64,000 nt of DNA from Alteracholeplasma palmae J233 (GTDB lineage: Bacteria; Bacillota_I; Bacilli_A; Acholeplasmatales; Acholeplasmataceae). Of this stretch, positions 28,285-36,730 are shown piece after piece; the first letter of the stretch is position 1; each line of letters opens with the position of its first letter. The notes below the pieces were generated by a model. That model saw nothing but the letters and a program-made list of their open reading frames with translations, was not told the DNA's origin and searched no databases. The DNA lies in contig NC_022538.1 in NCBI RefSeq assembly GCF_000968055.1, positions 903,499 to 967,498 of the forward strand, read 5' to 3'. The position numbers were made by a program, and so were the translations under genes.

Positions 28285-30654
28285 ATGAGTGAGAGAATAA
28301 CTGAAGAGATATTCATACGCGAAAGTGGTGTGCAGCTAGGGGAAAATGATTTTGGGTATGTATTTCCGCAGGGAGATGCCAAAAACTTTGAAAAGATTAT
28401 TTCAAGTTTGAAAAAAATGGGTGGAAAACCAGATTTTTCTGATTTGAAAGATTTGACCTCAGTTAGCACCGGGAAAGCAAAACCTGAGTTTATCATTACA
28501 TTTAATAAAGATAAAAATACAATTCTAGTAGTTGAGTGCAAGCCAAAGGCAAGATTACATTCAAGTGCTGATTTTAATATGCCTAAAAAATTTGCTGTTG
28601 ATGGAGCGTTGTTTTATGCTAAACATCTTAAGGATGATTACAATGTTATTGCTGTGGCAGTTAGTGGTGATTCTAAGGATAATATAAAGGTTAATACATT
28701 TTATTGGAAAAAAGGTTTTGAAAGTCCTGAAGAATTAAATAAAGCCAAAGATACCATATTAGAACCCTTGAACTATTTAAATTTGGCTAATGGAATGAAA
28801 CTACAAAGAAAATTTTCTCTGCAAGAAATACGAGAATTATCTTTAATTATGCATGAAAAATTAAGACAAATTAAAATTTCCGAAAAAGACAAACCGATTT
28901 TTATTGCAGGTATTCTAATAGCACTTCAGGATGCTGGTTTTAGGAATTCATGGAACAACATATCGGATGTATCGGTACTTATCAACACTTTAATTGGATC
29001 TATTGAACGCATACTCAATGACAGCGACATTAAAAGAGAAAAAATAGATTCAATAAAACTATCATTTACAAAAATACAAACTAATGAAAAATTAAAGACC
29101 ATTTCTCTAGGAGAAAGTGGATCACTTGCTTGGTTCATAGAGCAATTAGAATTGCGCATTCTACCGATGATGAATCACTATGAATATACTGAAGATGCAC
29201 TAAGCATTTTCTATCATGAATTTATTAAATACAGTGGTGGAGATGGTAAGGGACTAGGAATTGTTTTAACTCCAAAACATTTGACAGAATTTATGTGTGA
29301 TTTGGGTGAAATAAACAAAAACACTAATGTTTTAGATATATGTTGTGGTTCAGCATCGTTTTTGGTTACAGCTATGGCAAAAATGTGTAAAAATGCAAAT
29401 GCTGAAGAAATAGTGAATATTAAGAAGAATCAAATACATGGTGTTGAGTTAGATATGGATTTGTATACATTAGCCATCACTAATATGATTATTAGAAAAG
29501 ATGGTAAATCTAACATTTTTCATGGTGACTGTTTCGATCCTAAAATTTTTAATCAAATAAGTAAAAAAAATATCACTTTAGGACTAATTAATCCACCATA
29601 CTCTCAAGAAGATAAAAATGAATTAGAATTTGTTGAACAACACTTAAAATATATTCAACCTAGAGGATTGGTAGTAGCTGTTGTACCAAAAAGTTCTGCA
29701 ATAGGAACTAAGTACAAGGAAGTCAGAGAAAGATTGATGAGAAATCATACACTTAAAGCTGTATTTAGTATGCCTGAAGACATATTTTATCCAACAGGTG
29801 TAATGGTGTCGGTAATGGTATGGCAAGCTCATACACCACATGATTCTACAAAGCCAACCTTTTTTGGATACTATGCAGATGATGGATTTGTAAAGAGAAA
29901 AAAAATGGGTAGAATCGATTATTATAACAAATGGGAAGAAATTAAAAAAGAATGGCTGGAATTATATGAATTAAAGAGAGCAGTTGATGGAAAAACTGCA
30001 TTACAATGTGTAACACACGAAGATGAGTGGTTATGTGAAGCATATATGAACGTCGACTTCTCAAATCTATCAACTAATGATATTAAAAAAACAATGAGAT
30101 CTTATATGGCATATACTATTCAATCAGGTAGTATGACATCTGAAGATATGAAATATTTGAATAACTATATCAAAAATCTAAATTCTTCAAAAAATAGAGT
30201 TATTGATACAACTAATTGGCAAAGAATTCCTATAAGCATGTTGTTTGATGTAAAAAGAGGAAAAGTTAGCAGTTTAAATAGTATTGAAGAAGGCGATACA
30301 CCAGTAGTATCAACTACTGAAATAAATAATGGAGTTATAGGTTACTATAATGTTGAAGCAATGTACGAAAATCTTATGACCGTTTCATTTAATGGATCAT
30401 GCGGATATTTTGCGTATCATCCTTATGCTTTTAATGCTAATTCAGATGTGGGGATTTTATTTCCAAAGTTTGATATTAGTATTAATAGAGCAATGTTTAT
30501 AGCATCGTTAGCCAATAAAATTGCCTTTAAGTATTCATATGGAAGAAAGTTGACTCTGGATAGACTTTATAATGAAAATATCTTGCTTCCAGTAAAAGAT
30601 AAAAATATTGATTTTGAAAAAATTGATTCAATTATGGATAAAGTTTGGGAGTAA
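28285..30654 (+). CDS. Fused restriction-modification enzyme (type IIG-like): nuclease, N6-methylase, specificity
   Basis: 789 residues; -10 TATAAT at 28261-28266 and RBS AAAGGGG. The N-terminus (about 50-100) has a PD-(D/E)xK-like pattern, Pro67-Glu68 then Glu84-Cys-Lys86 ('VVECKPK'), resembling the HSDR_N nuclease. A helical region leads to an N6-adenine methylase domain (about 300-540): SAM motif DICCGSASFL (351-360) and catalytic NPPYS (436-440). The C-terminal 150 residues resemble one half of a type I specificity subunit ('WQRIPISMLFDVKRGK', 'TPVVSTTEINNGVIGYY'). This order fits a type IIG enzyme that methylates and cuts one asymmetric site. First gene of a three-gene cassette next to tmRNA. 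The nuclease motif is convincing but unaligned. Confidence 0.82.
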   Translation: MSERITEEIFIRESGVQLGENDFGYVFPQGDAKNFEKIISSLKKMGGKPDFSDLKDLTSVSTGKAKPEFIITFNKDKNTILVVECKPKARLHSSADFNMPKKFAVDGALFYAKHLKDDYNVIAVAVSGDSKDNIKVNTFYWKKGFESPEELNKAKDTILEPLNYLNLANGMKLQRKFSLQEIRELSLIMHEKLRQIKISEKDKPIFIAGILIALQDAGFRNSWNNISDVSVLINTLIGSIERILNDSDIKREKIDSIKLSFTKIQTNEKLKTISLGESGSLAWFIEQLELRILPMMNHYEYTEDALSIFYHEFIKYSGGDGKGLGIVLTPKHLTEFMCDLGEINKNTNVLDICCGSASFLVTAMAKMCKNANAEEIVNIKKNQIHGVELDMDLYTLAITNMIIRKDGKSNIFHGDCFDPKIFNQISKKNITLGLINPPYSQEDKNELEFVEQHLKYIQPRGLVVAVVPKSSAIGTKYKEVRERLMRNHTLKAVFSMPEDIFYPTGVMVSVMVWQAHTPHDSTKPTFFGYYADDGFVKRKKMGRIDYYNKWEEIKKEWLELYELKRAVDGKTALQCVTHEDEWLCEAYMNVDFSNLSTNDIKKTMRSYMAYTIQSGSMTSEDMKYLNNYIKNLNSSKNRVIDTTNWQRIPISMLFDVKRGKVSSLNSIEEGDTPVVSTTEINNGVIGYYNVEAMYENLMTVSFNGSCGYFAYHPYAFNANSDVGILFPKFDISINRAMFIASLANKIAFKYSYGRKLTLDRLYNENILLPVKDKNIDFEKIDSIMDKVWE

Positions 30655-30666
30655 AGGAGAACTAAT

Positions 30667-31809
30667 ATGACTAATAAAGAAATACTTTTAGATAGAGATG
30701 AAATGATAGATTTGATAGATTTATCTGACGATCCTCAAGTTGCAGAGAATGATATAGAATCACTAGATTTGGATGATAAAGATTATTACTCAAATAAAAG
30801 AGAAAAACTTAATAGTTTGGGTATTGTCAAACAATCTTGGAGTGTTGGTGAAATTGTAGATAAATTGAGAAGCAAAACATTCTCTATGGAACCTTCTTAT
30901 CAACGATCTTTAACGTGGAATAAAGAAAGGAAAGATTCCTTTATTGAATCATTATTCATGCGTATAATTGTTCCACCTATATACTTGGCTGAAATTAGAG
31001 ATAAGGGACGCACACTTTATGAGGTGGTTGATGGGAAACAGAGATTAAGTACTTTACAAGAGTTTATTAATGATCCTAAATATACACTTAAAAAAAAATA
31101 CATGGATTATTATGATAATTTTGATAACAAGTCTTTTGATGAAATATATAGAGATTATCAAGAAATTGCTGATGAAATGCTTTCTCACACTTTGGATTGC
31201 TATGTCATAACAACCAAAACAGATGATGAAATTAAATACGATATATTTTCTAGGATAAATAAAGGCGCGGTAATATTAACTCCAGATGAGATAAGGTTGG
31301 CACTATATAATTCACCACTGATGAAGTATATCTCCGATAAAATGAAATCATTAGAGAATGATGAAAGATATAAAAATATGTTCACAAAGCAAGCAATTAA
31401 AAAGAAAAAAGACTTTGGAAGATTTTTTAGAAGTATCGCATTTTCATATTCTATAACTAATCAAAATAACGAGATAAAAGCAGTTAATTATAATTCAAGA
31501 CCAAAAGATTTTATCAATTCTGTTCTACTTAAATTTAAAAAAGAGGGTGATTTCAAGTCTAATGAAATTGATAGAATTATTGATTTAACTTTAGACTCAC
31601 ATGAGTTTTTGAAATCACATTCAAACATAAGTAAAGACTACTACATTGATGCAATTTCTTCGATATTTACTAATCTTAATGCCAATAATTTGAAAGATGT
31701 TTTACAAAAAGCAATAGATTCTGAGAAGTTTAACAAAACATTAGAAATTTCTCCAGCAACTACGTCAAATGTGAACATGAGACTGAATCTTATAAAGAGT
31801 TTTTTATAA
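30667..31809 (+). CDS. DUF262 (ParB-like/GmrSD-type) protein
   Basis: 380 residues; RBS AGGAGA, 12 bases after the RM gene. It has the DUF262 signatures 'MEPSYQRSLTWNKERKDSF', 'IIVPPIYLAE' and 'VVDGKQRLSTLQEF' (Asp122-Gly-Lys-Gln-Arg126), followed by 'FSRINKGAVILTPDEIRLALY'. In GmrSD and relatives the DGQQR motif supports nucleotide-dependent activity against modified DNA. This protein lacks the DUF1524 HNH domain. Likely an effector or sensor in a defence cassette; its cut substrate cannot be told from sequence. Confidence 0.85.
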   Translation: MTNKEILLDRDEMIDLIDLSDDPQVAENDIESLDLDDKDYYSNKREKLNSLGIVKQSWSVGEIVDKLRSKTFSMEPSYQRSLTWNKERKDSFIESLFMRIIVPPIYLAEIRDKGRTLYEVVDGKQRLSTLQEFINDPKYTLKKKYMDYYDNFDNKSFDEIYRDYQEIADEMLSHTLDCYVITTKTDDEIKYDIFSRINKGAVILTPDEIRLALYNSPLMKYISDKMKSLENDERYKNMFTKQAIKKKKDFGRFFRSIAFSYSITNQNNEIKAVNYNSRPKDFINSVLLKFKKEGDFKSNEIDRIIDLTLDSHEFLKSHSNISKDYYIDAISSIFTNLNANNLKDVLQKAIDSEKFNKTLEISPATTSNVNMRLNLIKSFL

Positions 31810-31810
31810 T

Positions 31811-32425
31811 ATGAATTTAGAGTTCTTTTATCCATTAATTGGTAAGTACATATATTTATTTAATATTTTAGAGACAAAGTTAAAAGATAAATTTGGTCTT
31901 TACTTTTCATTGTGCTCTGAAAGAAGTGAGAATCATAAACTTATATCGACAATAAAGACGTTATTATTTTTACAGTCTAAGGCTGATTTATATCATTTTA
32001 ATCAACTAAAGATATCAACACAGGCAATGGATTTAACAGATGTTGAAAAAATTAGTATAAATTCTATAAGAACTATTCAAATTTTGAAGTTACATGAAGT
32101 TGACAACTTAAGTAATGATAAATTTAATTTACTAGATTTTAATGTTTATAAGAAAAAAGGCAATCAAGTTAATATGAGAAGTGCATTGTTAAAGCTCAAT
32201 GAACTCAGAAATAAACTGGCACATCCTAATCATCAAATCCTTGAAAACTTAGTAAGCATGGAAGTAAGCAATTCTATGGTTAGAGAATATGTTAGCAATG
32301 AAAATATTCTCGAGTGCAATATTTACTGGATTGAGAACATAATTATTCCATTCTTAGACTTAGAAGATATTGACAAAAATAACACATATGAAATAAAAGA
32401 ATTTAGTCTAAGCACTTCTGACTAA
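31811..32425 (+). CDS. HEPN-domain protein (putative RNase)
   Basis: 204 residues, starting one base after the DUF262 stop. It is all-helical with 'LRNKLAHPN', a HEPN Rx4H motif (Arg133 and His138), typical of metal-independent HEPN RNases. HEPN genes of the MAE_28990 type are known neighbours of DUF262 genes. No strong Shine-Dalgarno, suggesting coupling to DUF262. Probably a toxin-like effector or RNA-binding partner. Confidence 0.7.
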   Translation: MNLEFFYPLIGKYIYLFNILETKLKDKFGLYFSLCSERSENHKLISTIKTLLFLQSKADLYHFNQLKISTQAMDLTDVEKISINSIRTIQILKLHEVDNLSNDKFNLLDFNVYKKKGNQVNMRSALLKLNELRNKLAHPNHQILENLVSMEVSNSMVREYVSNENILECNIYWIENIIIPFLDLEDIDKNNTYEIKEFSLSTSD

Positions 32426-32465
32426 TAGTAGATTAGTATGTTATGTAAAGCAAACGGTAAAAGAA

Positions 32466-32479
32466 CCGCATTTTTGCGG
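32466..32479. terminator. Short hairpin after the HEPN gene
   Basis: CCGCA-TTTT-TGCGG (32466-32479). Read on the minus strand it is followed by TTCTTTT, so it could end transcription from the IS3 remnant; the plus-strand tail is poor. Confidence 0.4.
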
Positions 32480-32503
32480 AAGTCCAATACTTAGACTTAA
32501 AGA

Positions 32504-32528
32504 CAAGCGTTTAGGCGTTTGTTTTTTT
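32504..32528 (+). terminator. Terminator of the RM-DUF262-HEPN cassette
   Basis: CAAGCG (32504-32509) pairs with CGTTTG (32516-32521), followed by seven T. It overlaps the 3' end of the IS3 remnant on the other strand. Confidence 0.6.
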
Positions 32529-32954
32529 ATAGTCATTTTCAAATGCTAAAGGTGTTTTAAATCCAAGTGATTCATGTGGACTTTTCTCATTGTAATACTT
32601 TATATAATCATAAACAGCAAGTTTTAAATCATCTAGAAAAGTAAAAGTTCTATTATTTAAGTAACCTTGTTTCATATTAGTGAAGAATGCTTCAATAACT
32701 GAGTTATCATAAGTGGTGCCTCGTTTTGAAAATGACTGTTCTATTTTTAAAGTTGTTAGAAGATCTTGATATTGATGAGAAGTATAATTCGAACCTTGAT
32801 CGCTGTGGAAAGTAACACCCTCAGGAGCATCTCTATTTTCATAGGCAGTTTTAAAGGCATTGATTATAATATTATTATCAATTCTACAAGAAACAGCATA
32901 TCCAATAATCATTCTAGAAAATAAATTCATGACAACTGCAATATAGAACTTATT
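32511..32954 (-). pseudogene. IS3-family transposase (OrfB) remnant
   Basis: About 145 residues of the C-terminal part of an IS3/IS150-type integrase. The second catalytic Asp ('FHSDQGSNYTS') and Glu ('VIEAFFTNMKQGYLNNRTF'-type, key residues N-S-V-I-E) are present, and 'YYNEKSPHESLGFKTPL' closes it. Homology continues upstream of the first Met as NKFYIAVV, then stops near 32954; OrfA and the N-terminal half are missing. A truncated, dead element marking the right edge of the defence cassette. Confidence 0.88.
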
Positions 32955-32973
32955 GTTTATGAGAGGTCAGCAA

Positions 32974-33309
32974 ATGAATAAATATAAAGTAAAAATAATT
33001 ATTACTGCTATTTCTATATTACTTCTTAATATGGTCATCTTATTTTATTTCATCGATAATTCTATGAGTTGGAATATAAGTAAGATTAGTTCTTGCATAT
33101 TTGTATCTCTTTGGATCAGTTTTATTCCACAAATGATAACTTATTACCTTTTTAAAATAAAAAATTCTGGATTAGGATATAGTGTGAGCCTTGGGTATGA
33201 AATTGGGATAAGAGGATTTATTGGACTATTATTTGCACCATACTATGGAATTAAGTTTTATTTTGTAGATTTAAAAAAATTGAAATATGATGGCGAGTTC
33301 TTTTTGTAG
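32974..33309 (+). CDS. Small membrane protein, unknown
   Basis: 111 residues from ATG 32974, chosen because GAGAGG (32961-32966) is spaced seven bases upstream; in-frame TTG 32953 and ATG 32959 are less likely. Three hydrophobic segments (about 6-28, 35-58, 70-92). The RBS abuts the broken end of the IS3 remnant. Family not recognised. Confidence 0.55.
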   Translation: MNKYKVKIIITAISILLLNMVILFYFIDNSMSWNISKISSCIFVSLWISFIPQMITYYLFKIKNSGLGYSVSLGYEIGIRGFIGLLFAPYYGIKFYFVDLKKLKYDGEFFL

Positions 33310-33710
33310 TTTTTAAATAAGTAAATTATTTAATTGTTCATATAAAAAGAAAAGTATGAATAAAAAAGATATAGGTCCTTTTAATCTTTATGGTAAAATT
33401 GAAATAAGTGCATGCCAATTCCAATAATCATTTATAAAGATTAATTTCAAGAAAATGAGATAATTACTGCCTTGAGTAACACTTTAATGAATAATGATTT
33501 AGTTTCAATGATTGCTTATTTTAATATATACAAGAAAGAAACTATAGAAACAGTGAATGTGTAATAATCTTTAAATATTAAGATAAGAAAATTTATTTAA
33601 ATAGTGAGCATGGAAACATGCTATTAAAAATAAAAAAATCACGTCACTTTGCAATTTGCTAAAAAATTCAAATAAAAAATAGCGTATCACAGTATTTGGT
33701 ATCGCATATT
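33310..33710 (+). other. Non-coding stretch with a decayed ORF
   Basis: No intact gene. A short ORF (33358-33429) starting MNKKDIGPFNLYG is followed, after stops and a frame change, by an open stretch ending 'DLVSMIAYFNIYKKETIETVNV' at 33564. Together they look like pieces of one eroded small gene. The rest is AT-rich with no clear signal. Confidence 0.35.
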
Positions 33711-33720
33711 GGAGGAACTT

Positions 33721-33930
33721 ATGATTGAGATGTTTTTAAATAAAGAAGTATTTGTTAAAGTAGCTTTTAGTAGACATTTTGTTGAAGCGTCTATACCAGA
33801 AGAATATGTAGGAACTTTAATGGAATTTGATGAATCATTCATTAAAATTAAAGTAATCAATGCGAGAAAAAATACAGTTAAGTATATTTTAATATCCCGA
33901 AAGTACTTGATTTCAATTAGTGAAGTATAA
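33721..33930 (+). CDS. Small protein, possibly SH3/Sm-like fold
   Basis: 69 residues from ATG 33721 with RBS GGAGGA at 33711-33716; an in-frame TTG at 33709 would sit inside the RBS. 'YVGTLMEFDESFIKIKV' and 'VKYILISRKYLISISEV' have the five-strand rhythm of small SH3/Sm-like domains. No family recognised. Confidence 0.55.
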   Translation: MIEMFLNKEVFVKVAFSRHFVEASIPEEYVGTLMEFDESFIKIKVINARKNTVKYILISRKYLISISEV

Positions 33931-34025
33931 GAAATATTTAAAAATCACCTTTTAATATTTTTTATGTAGTAAAGGTGAATATAAGATTGAAGGTAACTAT
34001 TAATGGTAATAGATTATTTTATTAA

Positions 34026-34122
34026 TTGACATAAGTAATCATATACTATAAAATATACCTGATGAGATATCAAGGTGTTCCCTTGTTATTGGGAAGCACT
34101 CCGAATACGTGAGTGCTTTTTC
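34026..34122 (+). ncRNA. Candidate small RNA 1
   Basis: Promoter TTGACA (34026-34031), 17 bases, TAAAAT (34049-34054); terminator AAGCACTC/GAGTGCTT (34094-34101 / 34111-34118) plus T run. The predicted RNA of about 62 bases (from about 34061) holds a CAAGG/CCTTG hairpin and no ORF with an RBS. The next gene has its own TGATATAAT promoter near 34158, so this looks like a free-standing transcript. Promoter spacing and -10 match candidate small RNA 2. Confidence 0.55.
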
Positions 34123-34208
34123 TATTTTTAAAAAACACAATGTATGAGCAAATTTTATGATATAATAAATAAAAATATTTTTAAAATAATGCAGATTGAA
34201 GGTAACTT

Positions 34209-34826
34209 ATGAAAAAAATAGTGACAATGTTAATAATTATATGTTTTTCCATTTTATTAGTTAGCTGTAATAAAGTAGAAGAAAAAAAAGAACTAAAAGA
34301 TTTACCATATTATACATATCTAGAAGACTCAAATCCTGAAATATTAATTGAGGTTAAAGGATTTGGAACTATGAAAGCCCAATTGTTTCCAAAGGTTGCT
34401 GCTAATACTGTTAATAATTTTATAGACTATATAACAGAAAAAGCGTATACTAAAAGCACTTTTCACAGAATAATTAGTGACTTTATGATTCAAGGCGGAA
34501 TTGTGAACAACACTAAAGATTCTATTAATGGAGAATTTATGAGTAATGGATTTAAAAATAAACTTAATCATAATAGAGGCGTATTATCTATGGCAAGAAC
34601 CAACTATTTTAATAGTGCAACCAGTCAATTTTTCATTATGCACAAAGATTCACCTCACTTAGATGGTAACTATGCAACTTTTGGTGCTTTAACAAGTGGT
34701 TTTGATGTCCTTGATAAAATTGCTAATGTTAATACAATAAATGATGCTCCCATAAAAGATGTTGTCATTGAAAGTATTACTGTTGAGCTAAATGGATATA
34801 AACCATCAAGTGTAGTTTATAGTTAA
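34209..34826 (+). CDS. Cyclophilin-type peptidyl-prolyl isomerase lipoprotein
   Basis: 205 residues; RBS GAAGGT ahead of ATG 34209, extended -10 TGATATAAT at about 34158-34166. The N-terminus is a lipoprotein signal with lipobox LVSC at about 18-21. The mature domain is a cyclophilin: 'FHRIISDFMIQGG', 'GVLSMAR', 'ATSQFFIMHKDSPHLDGNYATFG' in outline. It should catalyse prolyl isomerisation on the outer face of the membrane, helping secreted proteins fold. Confidence 0.9.
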   Translation: MKKIVTMLIIICFSILLVSCNKVEEKKELKDLPYYTYLEDSNPEILIEVKGFGTMKAQLFPKVAANTVNNFIDYITEKAYTKSTFHRIISDFMIQGGIVNNTKDSINGEFMSNGFKNKLNHNRGVLSMARTNYFNSATSQFFIMHKDSPHLDGNYATFGALTSGFDVLDKIANVNTINDAPIKDVVIESITVELNGYKPSSVVYS

Positions 34827-34862
34827 TTACCAAAAGATAAAATAATGAATAAAAATAATAGA

Positions 34863-35280
34863 AACTTTTTACAAATACTGTTCATAAGGTAAATAATAAA
34901 GACTATTCAAATGCACAATTAGAAGTTTGAGATTCGAAGAGAATCGATAGGTTTTCTTGGAATAAGTCACTTAGAAACAATATGACCATCGTTGCCGTTA
35001 TTAATGACGAAATAGTGGGTTTTGGTGATATTAGCCATAGCAGATATTTAAATCATCTATTTGTTAGCTATGAGCATCAAAGAAGAAGCATTGATATACT
35101 TATTTGCAACCATCTTGAAAGTAGTGTTAAATCTCAAAGTATAACAACAGACGTAAGTATTACCGCTATACTGTTTTTGAAAAGAGAAACTCTATTATGG
35201 TTAAAGAACACGAAATTATTAGGGATGGGATTTCTCTTATAATTTATAAGATGGAACTCTTAAAATTAACTCATCAATAA
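34863..35280 (+). pseudogene. GNAT acetyltransferase pseudogene
   Basis: Readable GNAT sequence in three pieces. 'NTVHKVNNKDYSNAQLEV' is stopped by TGA (34928-34930) exactly where related proteins have a conserved Trp; then 'FSWNKSLRNNMTIVAVINDEIVGFGDI'-type sequence runs from about 34931; after a frameshift near 35170-35185 the end reads 'EKRNSIMVKEHEIIRDG..' to TAA near 35280. No intact start. Pseudogene under the standard code. Confidence 0.8.
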
Positions 35281-35404
35281 TATTAGTTGGTAAAGTCACT
35301 AAAGATTAAAATATATACCTATATAACAAAATAACTTACTTTATTGGAAAAGTGTGCGTAGAATAAAAAATATTATTAGTAAGTTTAGAAAGTGGTGGTT
35401 ATTA

Positions 35405-35893
35405 ATGAATAATAGTAACTTAAATAAAGAAGCAATAGATGCTTTTATTATAGCTAAAGACAAAAGATTTAGAGTTAGATCTTGCGGAATTATCATTAAG
35501 CAAGGACATGTTTTAATGATCAAAAACGATATAGATGACTATTATTATTCAGTAGGCGGAGCAATTCATATCGGAGAAACAATTGAAGAAGCTTGCTTAC
35601 GTGAGGTATTTGAAGAAACAGGTTATCGTTATGAGATTGATAGACTCCAATTTATACATGAAAATTTTTTTGAAAATAATGGTGAGTTATGTCATGAAAT
35701 TGCATTTTACTTTTTAATGAAGCAAAATGATAATGATAAATTTATAATTAGCCAAGGTTCATTTGGTGCAATGGAAGAAAAAGTATGGATACCTATTAAG
35801 AATTTTTCTGATTATAAAGCATATCCCCTATTCTTTGCAGATGAGCTAAAGGAAATTAAAGATAAAATTAAAGTTATAACAACATTTGAATAG
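35405..35893 (+). CDS. NUDIX hydrolase
   Basis: 162 residues from ATG 35405 (RBS GTGGTGG just upstream); GTG 35354 would add 17 residues without an RBS. The NUDIX box is complete: G-x5-E-x7-REVFEETG ('GAIHIGETIEEACLREVFEE', with the following TGY). It cleaves nucleoside-diphosphate-linked compounds with Mg2+; exact substrate unknown. Stands alone among eroded sequence. Confidence 0.88.
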   Translation: MNNSNLNKEAIDAFIIAKDKRFRVRSCGIIIKQGHVLMIKNDIDDYYYSVGGAIHIGETIEEACLREVFEETGYRYEIDRLQFIHENFFENNGELCHEIAFYFLMKQNDNDKFIISQGSFGAMEEKVWIPIKNFSDYKAYPLFFADELKEIKDKIKVITTFE

Positions 35894-36009
35894 GCATATC
35901 TTGCGATATAATAAAAAAAGGTTAAGGATAGCTTGGTTTATAAGTTTAAAAAAGAAAAATAGGAAACATATTCGTCTCACTTAAAACTAATTCAACTATA
36001 AAAAACACA

Positions 36010-36135
36010 TTGACATTAATTTTATAATCATATAAAATATAGATACAAGGGTAACCAGTCCCGGCCTCTAGAAATAGAGCGCGTCAATTATTAAATAATT
36101 GATGTAAAAAGTCACTTTTTAGTGGCTTTTTTTAT
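36010..36135 (+). ncRNA. Candidate small RNA 2 (structured)
   Basis: Promoter TTGACA (36010-36015), 17 bases, TAAAAT (36033-36038). The RNA of about 90 bases (from about 36045) has a GAAA-tetraloop hairpin CTCTA-GAAA-TAGAG (36066-36079), a second hairpin TCAATTA/TAATTGA (36084-36102) and a terminator AAAAAGTCACT/AGTGGCTTTTT (36106-36116 / 36121-36131). No family recognised. The downstream region is a decayed gene, so it may also be the orphan leader of a lost gene. Confidence 0.6.
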
Positions 36136-36686
36136 TGTTATTTGGTGGATTCTTTGTTGGTGGTGGCATGGAAGTTTATCGAAAAATTATTAGTCAAAAA
36201 TTAAATATTCCATTTTTATTTGTTTTGTACTTTACAGATGGGTAGTCATTTTATTAGACATGACAACAATTATAAATCTCAAAAAAAATTTCATAAAATA
36301 ACCAAAGTGCATTTACATTTATTACAAAAACAAATGAGGTTATTGGTGAAGGTTTTTAGAAAGAAAACTAAAATGAACTATTGCAATACCAACAATTCTT
36401 ATAACTCCTTTATTTGAATTAGGGTACTTATTAGCCCCCCCCTTAAACGATTAGTACAATCAAATAGTTAAATTGAAAGTATTACAGTATAGTTAAAACA
36501 ATATAAAATATCGTTTGTTATTGATAATTAAATATAAAAAAATGTTGAAATTGACTATAATAATTGCTTATAAGAGCTCTTTGGATTTGATTTATTTGGA
36601 CATTTTCACATTAATATGCTATTTCTTTACTATAATATTACGAAAAAATCAAAATGCATTGAAAATTTTATCTTTTTAAGATAATC
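36136..36686 (+). other. Eroded coding relics, no intact gene
   Basis: Several frames carry hydrophobic fragments: 'LFGGFFVGGGMEVYRKII' near 36140-36200, 'VIGEGF' near 36340, and 'AIPTILITPLFELGYLLA' ending in a stop near 36469. They read like a frameshifted membrane-protein gene. The last fragment contains a run of eight C (36435-36442), unusual in this genome. A 65-codon ORF at 36220-36417 is in a different frame and probably spurious. Confidence 0.4.
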
Positions 36687-36720
36687 TATAATAGAACTTA
36701 ACAAACTAAGTTCAGGAGGA
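36687..36720 (+). promoter_or_regulatory. Promoter -10 and dyad before the BMP lipoprotein
   Basis: TATAAT at 36687-36692 is followed at once by GAACTT (36694-36699) / AAGTTC (36708-36713), an inverted repeat overlapping the transcription start, then RBS AGGAGGAGA. The dyad could be an operator or 5' hairpin. No good -35 at 17 bases. Confidence 0.5.
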
Positions 36721-36730
36721 GACCGAATAC

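Noticed and set aside
34058-34075. CTGATGAG resembling the hammerhead ribozyme core
   Set aside because: No GAAA partner strand or cleavable GUH site in the right stems; treated as part of a small RNA candidate.
34863-35280. TGA recoded as Trp genome-wide
   Set aside because: TGA ends intact genes, for example at 19609-19611 and 44094-44096, and Trp is TGG in all housekeeping genes; the GNAT gene also has a frameshift.
36220-36417. 65-codon ORF
   Set aside because: Frame disagrees with better fragments on either side, no RBS, unusual composition; probably chance.
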